Shown here in pieces: positions 1 to 9,028 of a stretch of 64,000 nt of DNA; the stretch's first letter is position 1; every line of letters begins with the position of its first letter. Location of the stretch: NCBI GenBank assembly GCA_021604645.1, contig BQJJ01000015.1, forward strand, positions 29,951-93,950. The letters run 5' to 3'. The notes below the pieces were generated by a model. That model was given only the letters and a program-made list of their open reading frames with translations, did not search any database and was not told the DNA's origin. The position numbers were made by a program, and so were the translations under genes. The stretch comes from Methyloligella sp. GTDB lineage: Bacteria > Pseudomonadota > Alphaproteobacteria > Rhizobiales > HXMU1428-3.

Positions 1-479
1 GAGAGTTTACCTGCCGGGTTTATCGCTCTAAATTAGATGGTGTTGAGCACCTTGCTTTTATAAAAGGTGAGATTGATCCTAATGAACCAACATTGGTGCG
101 CATGCATGGCTGCAATGTTTTACAGGACATCATCGGCATTAACAGTGAAATGTCTGGAGCTGAAGCCGTTCAGACTTCAATGAAAATAATAGGTGAGCAG
201 CAGTCAGGTGTTATAGTTCTAATCCGTCATGGTGAAGCCAAAAATTTAATGGCAACCTTAACGTCAATGGACTTAACATCAAGTGACAATAACAATACAG
301 ATGGAGCCTCAGATCAAAAGAAAACAGAGCGTTTGGTCGAATATGGCTTGGGTGCGCAGATCTTATCTGACCTTGGCTTACAAAAAATTATTTTATTAAG
401 TAACTCCAAATTACCAAAAATAATCGGCTTGGAAAGCTATAACCTTGAAATCGTCGGGCACCGGCCATTAACTGACTAG
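1..479 (+). CDS. ribBA: RibBA, C-terminal part (GTP cyclohydrolase II-like half), 5' end outside window
   Basis: The frame is open from base 3, so the gene enters from the left edge. What is visible is the cyclohydrolase II-like half of the riboflavin-pathway fusion RibBA; the DHBP synthase half would lie upstream. The segment TLVRMHGCNVLQDIIG matches the region around the metal site of RibA, and the C-terminal stretch (IILLSNSKLPKI...IVGHRPLTD) follows the family. The LRCDCG zinc element of E. coli RibA is replaced by INSEMSG and the HRQEGR loop by RHGEAKN, so this half is probably not an active cyclohydrolase. ribH follows 161 bp downstream, consistent with a riboflavin cluster. Family assignment is firm; loss of activity is inferred. 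Confidence 0.85.
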   Translation, partial: EFTCRVYRSKLDGVEHLAFIKGEIDPNEPTLVRMHGCNVLQDIIGINSEMSGAEAVQTSMKIIGEQQSGVIVLIRHGEAKNLMATLTSMDLTSSDNNNTDGASDQKKTERLVEYGLGAQILSDLGLQKIILLSNSKLPKIIGLESYNLEIVGHRPLTD

Positions 480-640
480 ACCTAAATAGAAGTTACGCGA
501 CGAAAATAGCTCTGTCATAATGATCTAACTTAGGTTAGAAGAGTGCAATTGTAATTTAAGCAAGCTAAAAACGAGCATCAGCTCGTGAAACCGCTCAATT
601 CAGATCATTAAATAAGATCGTATAAAGATACTAAAAAATC

Positions 641-1138
641 ATGACAAATAAATCGTCAACCAAACATATCCTAATTTTAATTAGCCCTTATTATGCCGAT
701 GTAAGTGCTGAATTATTAAAAGGGGCAAAACAAACATTAGCTGAAGCAGACGCAACTTATGAAGTGTTTGAAGTGCCTGGCGCGCTCGAAATTCCTCAAG
801 CCTTAGGCGCCGCCATTGATAATGGGTTGTTTGATGATGAACCAGATACATATTTTCACGGCTGCGTAGCTTTAGGTTGTGTGATTAGAGGCGAAACCAC
901 TCACTATGACATCGTAGCAAATCAACCAGCTGCTGCTTTGATGAAAACCAGCATCAGTGAATCAATCCCTCTGGGGAATGGAATTCTCACTGTTGAGAAC
1001 CATGAGCAAGCTATGGTGAGAGCAAGTGTTGATCAAAAAAATAAAGGCCGTGATGCCGCAAATGCGTGCCTCAGAATTATTGAACTAACCGACGAGTTCA
1101 GTGAAATAGCTGATGATGAGGACGAGCAAAATGCCTAA
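641..1138 (+). CDS. ribH: 6,7-dimethyl-8-ribityllumazine synthase
   Basis: Lumazine synthase condenses 5-amino-6-ribitylaminouracil with dihydroxybutanone phosphate, the penultimate step of riboflavin synthesis in the cytoplasm. At 165 residues it has the usual length plus an acidic tail (IADDEDEQNA). Family landmarks are VPGALEIPQAL (substrate loop), GCVIRGETTHYDIVA with the catalytic-region His, and GNGILTVEN. No strong Shine-Dalgarno precedes the ATG. The stop codon overlaps the likely nusB start by 8 nt, so the two are probably translationally coupled. This ribH-nusB-thiL order is common in alphaproteobacteria. Confidence 0.96.
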   Translation: MTNKSSTKHILILISPYYADVSAELLKGAKQTLAEADATYEVFEVPGALEIPQALGAAIDNGLFDDEPDTYFHGCVALGCVIRGETTHYDIVANQPAAALMKTSISESIPLGNGILTVENHEQAMVRASVDQKNKGRDAANACLRIIELTDEFSEIADDEDEQNA

Positions 1139-1607
1139 TGCTGATCAGCCCGTTTCTGCTAAAAACCGTCGGTCTAGTGCAAGACTTGCAGCAGTGCAAG
1201 CGCTTTATCAAATGGATGTTGCTCAAACAGACCTGGATGAAGTGATGAAAGAGTTTGTCTCGTTTCGCTTGGGCAAAGAAGTTGAAGGCGAACATATGAG
1301 CAAAGCCGACACTGCTTTTTTCCAAGACCTGTTAGCTGGTATCGTAGAAAAGCAGCGCGAGCTAGATCCTATCATTGATACTCATTTAGCATCAAAATGG
1401 CGATTGAACCGTATCGATAGTACTTTAAGAGCGATTTTACGAGCCGGAGCCTATGAGCTAACCAGCCGAAAAGATATTCCTCACGCAGTGGTCATTAGTG
1501 AATATGTAGATGTCGCCCATGCTTTTTTTGAAAAAGATGAACCCAAAGTGGTGAACGCAGTTCTGCAAAATATTTGGAAAACAGAAAATGCAGCCGACGC
1601 CTCATAA
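1131..1607 (+). CDS. nusB: Transcription antitermination factor NusB
   Basis: NusB binds boxA RNA with S10 (NusE) and supports antitermination of rRNA transcription. The protein has the all-helical family pattern: RRSSARLAAVQALYQMD at the N-terminus, WRLNRIDSTLRAILRAGAYEL in the middle, and a C-terminal VVISEYVDVAHAFF...VNAVLQNI. The frame is open from an ATG at 1113, but the ATG at 1131 is preferred: a GAGGAC purine tract lies about 5 nt before it and the product then begins MPNADQPVSAKNRR, like homologues. It overlaps ribH by 8 nt. A copy of the long hairpin repeat separates it from thiL. Confidence 0.95.
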   Translation: MPNADQPVSAKNRRSSARLAAVQALYQMDVAQTDLDEVMKEFVSFRLGKEVEGEHMSKADTAFFQDLLAGIVEKQRELDPIIDTHLASKWRLNRIDSTLRAILRAGAYELTSRKDIPHAVVISEYVDVAHAFFEKDEPKVVNAVLQNIWKTENAADAS

Positions 1608-1642
1608 GAGTAAGGCAAGAACTACAAAAAATTGAGCTAGCC

Positions 1643-1761
1643 ATACGAAGAAGGAGTGATACCTCTTCGGCGGCAGGACATGACGCCAGGGGCGTCCGGT
1701 GCTTAGCACCGCCCCTCGGAGGCCCAAGCGCTATAAGCGCTTGGAATAGCCGTGAGAGAAA
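1643..1761 (+). repeat. Long four-hairpin repeat (type L), copy 1
   Basis: This copy lies between nusB and thiL. Conserved boxes are ATACGAAGAAGGAG, GGACATG, CTCGGAGGCC and GGAATAGCCGTGAGAGA. Hairpins 2 to 4 are perfect: GACGCC/GGCGTC, CGGTGC/GCACCG and AAGCGC/GCGCTT. Hairpin 1 (TGATACC...GGCGGCA) is decayed. The terminal GTGAGAGA sits just before the thiL ATG at 1764 and appears to be its ribosome binding site. Confidence 0.85.
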
Positions 1762-1763
1762 AA

Positions 1764-2750
1764 ATGCTAACTGAAACCAGCTTTATCGAAACCTATTTAA
1801 AACCCCTTTGCTCATCAAGGGGAAGCCTCAATTTATCTGACGACGCCGCCATTCTAAGTCCTGATCCTCAACAAGACATCATCATATCTAAAGATATACT
1901 AATAGCAGGCCAGCATTTTTTCGAAACCGATGACTCCGAAGACATTGCTTACAAGGCCTTGGCCGTAAATCTCTCCGACATAGCCGCAAAAGGCGCAAAA
2001 CCTATTTCTTTCATGCTAGGCATCGCCTTTCCAGAAGCACCAGAAGCGAAGTGGGCAGAGAGCTTTGTTCAAGGCCTGAAAATGGCAATGCAGCAATTTG
2101 ATCTAAGCTTGCTTGGAGGAGACACAACAGGTACAAAGGGGCCGTTAGTGGTCTCAATAACCATATTTGGTCAAATTGAAAAAGGCAGAATGGTAAAAAG
2201 GTCTGGTGCAAATATTGGTGACCAAATCTATGTAAGCGGAACATTGGGGGATGCAGCTCTTGGGTTTAAATTGCGTGCAGCTAAAGAAGAAACCAAAAAT
2301 TGGTCATTAAAAAACGAAGAAAAAGCTGAGCTTCTTGAAAAATATTTAAAACCAAACCCAAGATGCGCACTTTCAAAACTTATAAAAGAATATGCCTCAA
2401 GCTCAATGGACCTTTCTGATGGGCTCGTTGCAGATCTTGAAAAATTATGCGCAGCTTCAAAACGCGGGGCGGTTATCGATTATGATCAAATCCCACTTTC
2501 AAAGCCAGCTCAAAAACTGTTCTTTGAGGATAAAGTTTTAAAGTCTCATTGTCTTGGATGGGGAGATGATTATGAAATTTTATGCACCATCCCACAAAAA
2601 GACAGTGAAACTTTCACCAAAGCCCTAAGGACAATAGAAATCCCGATGACCAACATAGGTCAGATCGAATCTATAGAACATGGCGTAATTTATAGAAATG
2701 AAAACGGGGACGAATTGAGCCTAAAAGGACAGAAATTTAGTCATTTTTGA
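1764..2750 (+). CDS. thiL: Thiamine-monophosphate kinase
   Basis: ThiL phosphorylates thiamine monophosphate to thiamine diphosphate using ATP. It belongs to the PurM-like fold family. Landmarks are LSDDAAIL near the N-terminus, the VNLSDIAAKGAKP metal-binding motif, GGDTTGTKGPLVVS, SMDLSDGLVADLEKL and WGDDYEILCTI. At 328 residues the length is normal. A GTG at 1752 is also in frame, but it falls inside the 3' end of a type L repeat, so ATG 1764 is preferred; its purine-rich leader GAGAGAAAA comes from that repeat. It is likely transcribed with ribH and nusB. Confidence 0.94.
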   Translation: MLTETSFIETYLKPLCSSRGSLNLSDDAAILSPDPQQDIIISKDILIAGQHFFETDDSEDIAYKALAVNLSDIAAKGAKPISFMLGIAFPEAPEAKWAESFVQGLKMAMQQFDLSLLGGDTTGTKGPLVVSITIFGQIEKGRMVKRSGANIGDQIYVSGTLGDAALGFKLRAAKEETKNWSLKNEEKAELLEKYLKPNPRCALSKLIKEYASSSMDLSDGLVADLEKLCAASKRGAVIDYDQIPLSKPAQKLFFEDKVLKSHCLGWGDDYEILCTIPQKDSETFTKALRTIEIPMTNIGQIESIEHGVIYRNENGDELSLKGQKFSHF

Positions 2751-2907
2751 AATGATTAAAAAATATGCACGGAAAAATTGTCATTTTTTAGCGCTTTAGT
2801 GGCAAAGAATCCAACTTTCCCACAATTACCACCTTGTCAGAATTGAATCTTAATGCCTCAATAGCGGTGTAAAAAGAAAACGCTAAACTATATGGGGAGT
2901 TACCTAC

Positions 2908-5043
2908 ATGGACATGGTTTTATGGGGGGTCATTGGTTGCGGTGTGCTGTCAATACTATACGGGGTTTGGGCAATCCGCTCCGTACTTGCAGCAGACCCG
3001 GGCAATGAACGGATGCAAGAAATAGCTGGAGCAATTCAAGAAGGCGCTCAAGCTTATTTATCAAGACAGTATCGAACAATCTCAATAGTCGGCATCGCAA
3101 TTTTTGTGTTGCTGACTTTTTTATTATCTTGGCAGGTTGCAGTAGGCTTTGCCATCGGCGCTATTATGTCAGGCGTTGCAGGTTTTATTGGAATGTTGGT
3201 TTCTGTACGGGCTAATGTGCGCACAACACAAGCCGCTAGTTTCAGTTTGGCAGCAGGTCTAAACGTTGCGTTTAAATCAGGCGCCGTAACAGGTCTTTTA
3301 GTGGCTGGTTTGGCTCTATTAGGCGTAGCTGTGTATTACCTGGTTCTTACAACAACAATGGGATACGCCATTACAGACCGCGTTGTAATCGATAGTCTAG
3401 TCGCCTTAGGTTTTGGTGCCTCACTTATCTCAATCTTTGCTCGTCTCGGCGGCGGTATCTTCACAAAAGGTGCTGACGTTGGCGCTGACCTGGTTGGTAA
3501 AGTTGAAGCCGGTATTCCAGAGGATGATCCAAGAAACCCAGCAACCATTGCTGACAATGTAGGCGATAATGTTGGTGACTGTGCCGGCATGGCAGCTGAC
3601 TTGTTTGAAACTTATGCTGTGACCTTAGTTGCAACCATGGTGTTGGCCGCGATTTATTTTGCTGGTCAAGACATTGTTGAAAACCTAATGCTCTATCCAT
3701 TAGCCATTGGCGGCGTTTGTATTTTCACATCCATCATTGGCACATTCTTTGTCCGTTTAGGCGCAAATGGCTCTATTATGGGGGCGCTCTATAAAGGCTT
3801 TATCGCAACAGGAATTCTTTCTCTCATTGCTATGTATCCTTTAACAGACCATATCATCGGTCTGGATACATCAATGACAATTGGGGAATCCACCTTTACA
3901 GGCATGGATCTATTCTATTGCGGTGCAGTTGGTCTGGCAATTACAGCCTTGATCATCGTCATCACAGAATATTACACCAGTACTGAATATCGCCCTGTGC
4001 GCAGTATCGCAAGTGCCTCTGTGACAGGTCATGGTACCAACGTTATTCAAGGTCTTGCTGTTTCATTAGAAGCAACAGCTCTACCAGCTTTGGTGATTAT
4101 CATTGGTATTATCGTGGCTTATGGTTTAGCTGGCCTATTTGGTATCGCCATTGCTGTATCAACAATGTTGGCCCTAGCCGGGTTTGTGGTGGCACTTGAT
4201 GCGTTTGGTCCAGTGACAGATAACGCTGGCGGTATCGCTGAAATGGCAGAACTACCTGAAGAAGTGCGCAACACAACTGATGCACTCGATGCAGTTGGTA
4301 ACACCACAAAAGCTGTAACCAAAGGTTATGCCATTGGCTCAGCCGGTCTTGGTGCTTTGGTACTCTTTGCAGCTTACACTGAAGACTTAAAGCACTTCAT
4401 CGCAAAAGCGAATGAAGCAGGTGCAACAAGCTTCTTGTATTTCAAGGATGTAACGGTCGACTTCTCACTATCAAACCCATATGTGGTTGTGGGACTTTTC
4501 TTTGGTGGCATGTTGCCGTACCTCTTTGGTGCCATGGGCATGATGGCCGTTGGCCGTGCAGGCGGTAAAGTCGTTGAAGAAGTGCGCAGGCAGTTTAAAG
4601 AACATCCTGGCATCATGGAAGGCACTGAAAAACCTGACTATGGCCGCGCTGTTGATATGCTCACCAAAGCTGCCATTAAAGAGATGATCATTCCATCACT
4701 ATTGCCGATTTTGTCACCAATCATTTGTTTCTTCGCAATTGATGCGATCGCTGGCAAATCAGCGGCCTTTAGTGCCTTAGGTGCGATGCTACTTGGCGTG
4801 ATTGTGAACGGGCTTTTCGTAGCTCTGTCAATGACAGCTGGTGGCGGTGCCTGGGATAACGCCAAGAAATACATCGAAGATGGTAATTTTGGTGGCAAAG
4901 GCTCAGAGGCTCACAAAGCAGCTGTAACAGGTGATACGGTTGGTGATCCATACAAGGACACGGCTGGACCAGCTGTTAACCCAATGATTAAGATTACAAA
5001 TATTGTAGCCTTGTTATTGTTAGCAATTTTGGCTCATCTCTAA
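2908..5043 (+). CDS. hppA: Membrane-bound proton-translocating pyrophosphatase, K+-independent type
   Basis: This integral membrane pyrophosphatase couples hydrolysis of PPi to proton transport. At 711 residues with about 16 hydrophobic segments it is full length. The substrate-binding motif [11 protein letters not shown] (about residue 190) and the acidic motifs [12 protein letters not shown] and [12 protein letters not shown] are intact. In the [10 protein letters not shown] motif residue 468 is Lys; in this family Lys marks K+-independent H+ pumps and Ala marks K+-dependent ones. The ATG has a GGGGAG ribosome site. A strong hairpin terminator follows at 5081, so it is probably a single-gene unit. 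Confidence 0.96.
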   Translation: MDMVLWGVIGCGVLSILYGVWAIRSVLAADPGNERMQEIAGAIQEGAQAYLSRQYRTISIVGIAIFVLLTFLLSWQVAVGFAIGAIMSGVAGFIGMLVSVRANVRTTQAASFSLAAGLNVAFKSGAVTGLLVAGLALLGVAVYYLVLTTTMGYAITDRVVIDSLVALGFGASLISIFARLGGGIFTKGADVGADLVGKVEAGIPEDDPRNPATIADNVGDNVGDCAGMAADLFETYAVTLVATMVLAAIYFAGQDIVENLMLYPLAIGGVCIFTSIIGTFFVRLGANGSIMGALYKGFIATGILSLIAMYPLTDHIIGLDTSMTIGESTFTGMDLFYCGAVGLAITALIIVITEYYTSTEYRPVRSIASASVTGHGTNVIQGLAVSLEATALPALVIIIGIIVAYGLAGLFGIAIAVSTMLALAGFVVALDAFGPVTDNAGGIAEMAELPEEVRNTTDALDAVGNTTKAVTKGYAIGSAGLGALVLFAAYTEDLKHFIAKANEAGATSFLYFKDVTVDFSLSNPYVVVGLFFGGMLPYLFGAMGMMAVGRAGGKVVEEVRRQFKEHPGIMEGTEKPDYGRAVDMLTKAAIKEMIIPSLLPILSPIICFFAIDAIAGKSAAFSALGAMLLGVIVNGLFVALSMTAGGGAWDNAKKYIEDGNFGGKGSEAHKAAVTGDTVGDPYKDTAGPAVNPMIKITNIVALLLLAILAHL

Positions 5044-5080
5044 ACCAAAACAAAAGTTGAAAAAAACAAACAAAAACTTG

Positions 5081-5112
5081 AAAAGCCCTGCTTCAGCGAG
5101 CGGGGCTTTTTT
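5081..5112 (+). terminator. Intrinsic terminator of hppA
   Basis: The stem AAAAGCCC / GGGGCTTTT encloses a 13-base loop and ends in a T tract, 38 bp after the hppA stop codon. Confidence 0.85.
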
Positions 5113-5303
5113 ACCTTTAATTTCAATAAAATATCTAAAATTAACTCAAGCAGAAGATTATCAAAATCAATCAGTAAATTTCTTCAGATAAACATTAACA
5201 TTTTTTTTATTTGGTTTATTCTGATTAAGGAATGTATGTAAGGGGCCTAAGATAAGAGCCACCAAGAAAATACATCAATAAGAATTGGTGAGTGGAGGAA
5301 CAA

Positions 5304-7202
5304 ATGAGCAGTTATAAAGCAACCTATGATGCTTGGAAAAACAACAGTGAAGAGTTTTGGGCCAAAGAAGCTGAGAAAATCACCTGGGATAAAAGATGGG
5401 ATAAAGTCTTTGATGCCAATGATGGCCCTTACGGACGCTGGTTCCCAGGCGGGAAATGTAACACATGCTTTAATGCTCTAGATCGTCATGTCGTTGATCG
5501 GCCAGGTCAAGCTGCCATCATTTACCACAGCCAAATGACAGGTGAAGTAAAAGAGATTTCTTATGAAGCTCTGCTAGGTGAAGTTGAGGCTTTTGCAAAA
5601 GTCATTCAAAACCAGGGCGTTGAAAAGGGTGATCGTGTCATCATCTATATGCCAATGATCCCAGAAGCTGCTATTGCAATGCTGGCATGTGCTCGAATTG
5701 GCGCGGTACACTCGGTGGTGTTTGGCGGCTTTGCAGCTGAAGAATTGAGTGTTCGTATCAATGATTGCACGCCTAAATTAATCATTGCAGCATCCTGCGG
5801 CCTCGAGCCAAATCGTGTTATTGCTTATAAACCTCTCATCGACAAAGCCATTGAAATTGCAGACCATAAAGTCTCCGGCACCATAATCTTCCAAAGAGAA
5901 GGTCAAGATCCGAGTGAAATGGGAGCAATCGACAAAGATTGGAAAACCTTAATCGATGAAGTGAAGTTAAAGGGGGAAAAAGCTGAATGCGTCTCTGTTG
6001 ATGCAACAGATCCTCTTTATGTGCTTTATACATCTGGAACAACAGGTAAGCCGAAAGGTGTGGTGAGAGATCATGGCGGCCATATGGTTGCTTTGAAATG
6101 GACCATGAAAAACTTCTACGGGATTGAACCAGGTGAAGTGATGTGGGCAGCCTCTGATGTTGGCTGGGTTGTGGGGCACTCATACATTGTCTACGGCCCA
6201 TTGCTCCAGGGTGCAACAACCTTAATTTTTGAAGGAAAGCCTGTGGGCACACCAGATGCTGGTGTCTTCTGGAAAGTCATTGAACAACATAACGTCAATG
6301 TTCTCTTTACAGCACCAACTGCCATCCGTGCCATCAAGCGCGAAGATCCAAATGGCGAGTTGATGGAAAAAGCAGACTTAACATCTTTCAGAGCTTTGTT
6401 TTTGGCAGGTGAACGTGCTGACCCAGACACCATCAATTGGTCAGCTGAAAGCCTAAAAGTTCCAGTGATCGATCATTGGTGGCAAACAGAAACCGGCTGG
6501 GCCATTACAGGCATTCCGTTCGGCCTAGAAAAATTGCCAACTAAAGTCGGCTCATCAAACTTGCCAATGCCAGGATACCAAATCGATATTTTGGATGAAG
6601 AAGGAACCATTTTGCCCGCTGGTGAAATCGGAGCAATCACGGTCAAACTACCTTTGCCACCAGGTTGCGCGCCAACACTTTGGGGCGATACACAGCGTTA
6701 TGTTGAAAGCTACTTAACTACATTTGATGGCTATTACGAAACAGCTGACGCCGGGTATATCGATGAAGATGGCTACGTTTATGTCATGGCAAGAACTGAT
6801 GATGTGATCAACGTAGCTGGGCACCGCTTATCAACTGGCGGAATGGAAGAAGTTGTTGCCTCACATAAAGATGTCGCCGAATGTGCTGTTTTTGGCATGA
6901 ATGATAAACTAAAGGGGCAATTGCCAATTGGTTTCATTGTGCTAAATAGCGGAGTGGTGCGCTCAACTGAAGAGATTGAGGGGGAAGTTGTAAAGTTGGT
7001 GAGGGAAAAAATTGGCCCTGTCGCAGCTTTCAAAACAGCCGTTTCAGTTAATCGTTTGCCAAAAACACGATCTGGTAAGATTTTACGAGGTACAATGCGC
7101 AAAATCGCCAATGGTGAAGACTTTAAGTTGCCGGCCACAATCGATGATCCTGCCATTCTGGATGAAATCAAAGAGGCACTTGGCTCACGAAATATTGGTT
7201 AG
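5304..7202 (+). CDS. prpE: Propionyl-CoA synthetase (acyl-CoA synthetase, PrpE type)
   Basis: The enzyme activates propionate (and probably acetate) to acyl-CoA via an acyl-adenylate. It belongs to the ANL adenylating family. The phosphate-binding loop YTSGTTGKPKG is near residue 242, followed by VVRDHGGH, which is characteristic of PrpE. HWWQTETGW and the C-terminal RSGKILRG with catalytic/acetylatable Lys592 are present. At 632 residues it has the PrpE length. An in-frame GTG at 5292 overlaps the strong ribosome site GGAGGAA, so ATG 5304 is chosen. No methylcitrate-cycle or methylmalonyl-CoA genes adjoin it. An acetyl-CoA synthetase role is the main alternative. Confidence 0.9.
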   Translation: MSSYKATYDAWKNNSEEFWAKEAEKITWDKRWDKVFDANDGPYGRWFPGGKCNTCFNALDRHVVDRPGQAAIIYHSQMTGEVKEISYEALLGEVEAFAKVIQNQGVEKGDRVIIYMPMIPEAAIAMLACARIGAVHSVVFGGFAAEELSVRINDCTPKLIIAASCGLEPNRVIAYKPLIDKAIEIADHKVSGTIIFQREGQDPSEMGAIDKDWKTLIDEVKLKGEKAECVSVDATDPLYVLYTSGTTGKPKGVVRDHGGHMVALKWTMKNFYGIEPGEVMWAASDVGWVVGHSYIVYGPLLQGATTLIFEGKPVGTPDAGVFWKVIEQHNVNVLFTAPTAIRAIKREDPNGELMEKADLTSFRALFLAGERADPDTINWSAESLKVPVIDHWWQTETGWAITGIPFGLEKLPTKVGSSNLPMPGYQIDILDEEGTILPAGEIGAITVKLPLPPGCAPTLWGDTQRYVESYLTTFDGYYETADAGYIDEDGYVYVMARTDDVINVAGHRLSTGGMEEVVASHKDVAECAVFGMNDKLKGQLPIGFIVLNSGVVRSTEEIEGEVVKLVREKIGPVAAFKTAVSVNRLPKTRSGKILRGTMRKIANGEDFKLPATIDDPAILDEIKEALGSRNIG

Positions 7203-7266
7203 CGACGGTTGCTTTTGCGGATGCTAGTGGGCATCTGAAGCACAGAAATGGCAACCTGAAGGAGCA
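7203..7266 (+). repeat. Short hairpin repeat (type S), nested pair
   Basis: An outer S hairpin (GGTTGC ... GGCAACC followed by TGAAGGAGC) is interrupted in its loop by a complete second S hairpin (GGATGC / GCATCT with loop TAGTGG, then TGAAGC and ACAGAAAT). The outer arms still pair. Confidence 0.85.
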
Positions 7267-7268
7267 CT

Positions 7269-7305
7269 CGCGACGGTTGCTTGTGGGCAACCTGAAGGAG
7301 CACTA
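7269..7305 (+). repeat. Short hairpin repeat (type S)
   Basis: Stem GGTTGC/GCAACC, loop TTGTGG, then TGAAGGAGCAC and TAAC. It lies just upstream of the SDR-fold gene and directly follows the nested pair. Confidence 0.85.
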
Positions 7306-7326
7306 ACAAAGAGTTTAGGATATTTC

Positions 7327-8142
7327 ATGCCGCTAAGTGGTAAAGTTGCAATTGTAGCAGGTGGCGGTCAAGGCATTGGTCGCGCCACAGCTCATCGTTT
7401 CGCTCATAATGGGGCAAACATCGTCATTGCTGATAAAGATGAGGAAAATGGGCAAACAGTTGCTTCAGAACTTAAGACAGCAGGTTTCAATGCAGAGTTT
7501 ATTCATTGTAACGTTGCTGAACGCCTTGATGTCTTAAATCTAATGGCCGCAACACTAGAAGCCTTTGGCCGCGTTGACATTCTCCTAAATGCAGCAGCTA
7601 TTCGCGATAATAAACCTTTCGTAGATCTGACAGAAGATGAATTCAGTTCAGTAATCGACGTTAATCTGAAAGGCTCATTTTTGCTTGGTAAAACAGCGTC
7701 AAAGCAAATGATGAAACAAATTGAAGCTGAAGGCGCTGATCCTCAGCCCGGCAACATTATTTTCATCACATCCACCCACACAGTTTTAGCAGAGCCCAAT
7801 GCCGTTGGTTTTTCTGTCGCGAATGGTGGGCTGGGTCAGCTAACAAAAGCGATGGCGCAAGCAATGGCCCCTTACGGCATCAGAGTGAATGCAATTGGTC
7901 CTAGCAATGTCATGACACCCATGTTGGCTGAACTTGCCAAAAATGACAAAAAGCGAAAAAAAGCATTAGAGCGCTCACCCATGGGACGGTTCGGAAATCC
8001 AACAGAAATTGCTTCCATTGCAGCGTTCCTTGCCAGCGATGATGCAAGCTACATCACCGGCCAAACCATCTACGCCGACGGCGGCGCCCTCTCAATGAGA
8101 TGCTCAAGACCTGACGAAGATGAAAGTTCTGACGAAGAATAA
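7327..8142 (+). CDS. SDR-fold protein lacking the catalytic Tyr and Lys
   Basis: This is a 271-residue short-chain dehydrogenase/reductase fold. The nucleotide motif GGGQGIG is at residues 12-18 and NAAA at 88-91. The active-site Ser is present (Ser149 in ITST), but the canonical Tyr-x3-Lys reads Phe162-SVA-Asn166 (GFSVANGG). Known SDR catalysis needs that Tyr and Lys, so the protein may be a non-catalytic binder or use another mechanism. The rest looks intact, including NAIGPSNVMTPM and the C-terminal ITGQTIYADGG. An acidic tail (RPDEDESSDEE) is added. The ATG has only a weak ribosome site. Substrate is unknown. Confidence 0.85.
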   Translation: MPLSGKVAIVAGGGQGIGRATAHRFAHNGANIVIADKDEENGQTVASELKTAGFNAEFIHCNVAERLDVLNLMAATLEAFGRVDILLNAAAIRDNKPFVDLTEDEFSSVIDVNLKGSFLLGKTASKQMMKQIEAEGADPQPGNIIFITSTHTVLAEPNAVGFSVANGGLGQLTKAMAQAMAPYGIRVNAIGPSNVMTPMLAELAKNDKKRKKALERSPMGRFGNPTEIASIAAFLASDDASYITGQTIYADGGALSMRCSRPDEDESSDEE

Positions 8143-8246
8143 TTCAGTTTCAGGGCTAATTATTTAGTAAGTAGTTACAGCGTGCAAGTTATTCTGATAA
8201 CAGGCTGAAAGCGTATTATAACACTTGCTTTGATAAGTCATGATTT

Positions 8247-8762
8247 TCACCAATCTCTCCACTGACTAGCAATACCTTCTCCCGCACCGTATTTGCTGCT
8301 TTCAATACCAGCTGCTTTAGCAATCTGGTCAAATAATTCACATAAATCCTCTCGCTCCCCTGTCTCTATAAGTGAACCATCGGTCGCGTCGTTTAATTTA
8401 TTTAGTGACAGAACTGCAATTTTGAATTTCTCCACTTTTTGTGCTTCTTCAGCATCTTCACCGAGCGAAATTAAATTTGAGATTAAGCTGTTGAAAATTG
8501 CTTGTACTTTATTACAGTTTTCTTCTCTATATTTATCTAAAAGATGTTTTAAATAATATCTCCATCCATTAAATGAATTATTTTTTCTACATATATATAG
8601 TGGATGTCGATTTTTACTGGCCTCAAATTTTTCAGAATAACTCATTTTAATTCCAATTGATTTTATTTCATTAAGGTAAGTATCTTCAAAATGATATTTG
8701 GGGGCGACAGAAATTTCCTGAGTAAATATCGAAATAATAATTATGCTATATAAATTGCTCAT
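8247..8762 (-). CDS. Hypothetical protein
   Basis: I do not recognise this 171-residue protein. The frame extends upstream to 8900, but that part is encoded by repeat DNA (type L and S elements), so the ATG at 8762 (MSNLYSIIIISIF) is preferred. A second candidate start is the internal MSYSEKFEASK. After a short hydrophobic N-terminus the protein is mostly helical and charged (NGWRYYLKHLLDKYREEN, DAEEAQKVEKFKIAVLSLNKL) and ends in SQWRDW. The region is more A+T-rich than neighbouring housekeeping genes, which suggests an accessory gene. The opposite strand also has a short frame, but only this one has a plausible start and composition. Confidence 0.5.
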   Translation of the reverse strand: MSNLYSIIIISIFTQEISVAPKYHFEDTYLNEIKSIGIKMSYSEKFEASKNRHPLYICRKNNSFNGWRYYLKHLLDKYREENCNKVQAIFNSLISNLISLGEDAEEAQKVEKFKIAVLSLNKLNDATDGSLIETGEREDLCELFDQIAKAAGIESSKYGAGEGIASQWRDW

Positions 8763-8791
8763 ATTTGAAATCCGTTTAGTTAATGCCCTTA

Positions 8792-8987
8792 TATGAAGAA
8801 GAGGTTTAGTCCATCCCAGACTAAGGACATGGCATAGCGCTAGCGAAGCCTGGTGCCTAGCACCGCATAGTGCGGTTGCTAGTGGGCAACTGAAGCACAA
8901 CTAAAATGTAGGCTTATGAGTTTCAGCAGCGCGGTTGCTTGTGGGCAACCTGAAGCGCAACTAAAAAAGTAATAGCCGCGAGAGATA
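8792..8987 (+). repeat. Long four-hairpin repeat (type L), copy 2, with two S insertions
   Basis: The copy starts with ATATGAAGAAGAGG. Hairpin 1 is TTAGTC/GACTAA, followed by AGGACATGG, hairpin 2 around AGCGCTAGCG, and hairpin 3 GGTGC/GCACC. An S hairpin (GTGC outer stem, GGTTGC inner stem) occupies about 8868-8906. A second S hairpin at about 8926-8968 breaks hairpin 4. The copy resumes with TAATAGCCGCGAGAGA at its end. Confidence 0.8.
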
Positions 8988-8990
8988 ATA

Positions 8991-9020
8991 AGCGGATGCG
9001 TAGTGGGCATCTGAAGCATC
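8991..9020 (+). repeat. Short hairpin repeat (type S)
   Basis: Inner stem GGATGC/GCATCT with loop GTAGTGG, followed by TGAAGC. It lies between the end of L copy 2 and the trcR stop codon on the other strand. Confidence 0.8.
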
Positions 9021-9028
9021 AGTGAAGA

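Noticed and set aside
480..640. Possible riboswitch or terminator between ribBA and ribH
   Set aside because: Only a small ACGAGC/GCTCGT hairpin is present, without a T tract and without the conserved FMN riboswitch core.
1574..1774. 66-residue plus-strand frame after nusB
   Set aside because: It runs from the 3' end of nusB through a type L repeat and has no protein character of its own.
3336..4951. Several minus-strand open frames inside hppA
   Set aside because: Antisense shadows of a strongly conserved gene; no start signals and the composition mirrors the sense codons.
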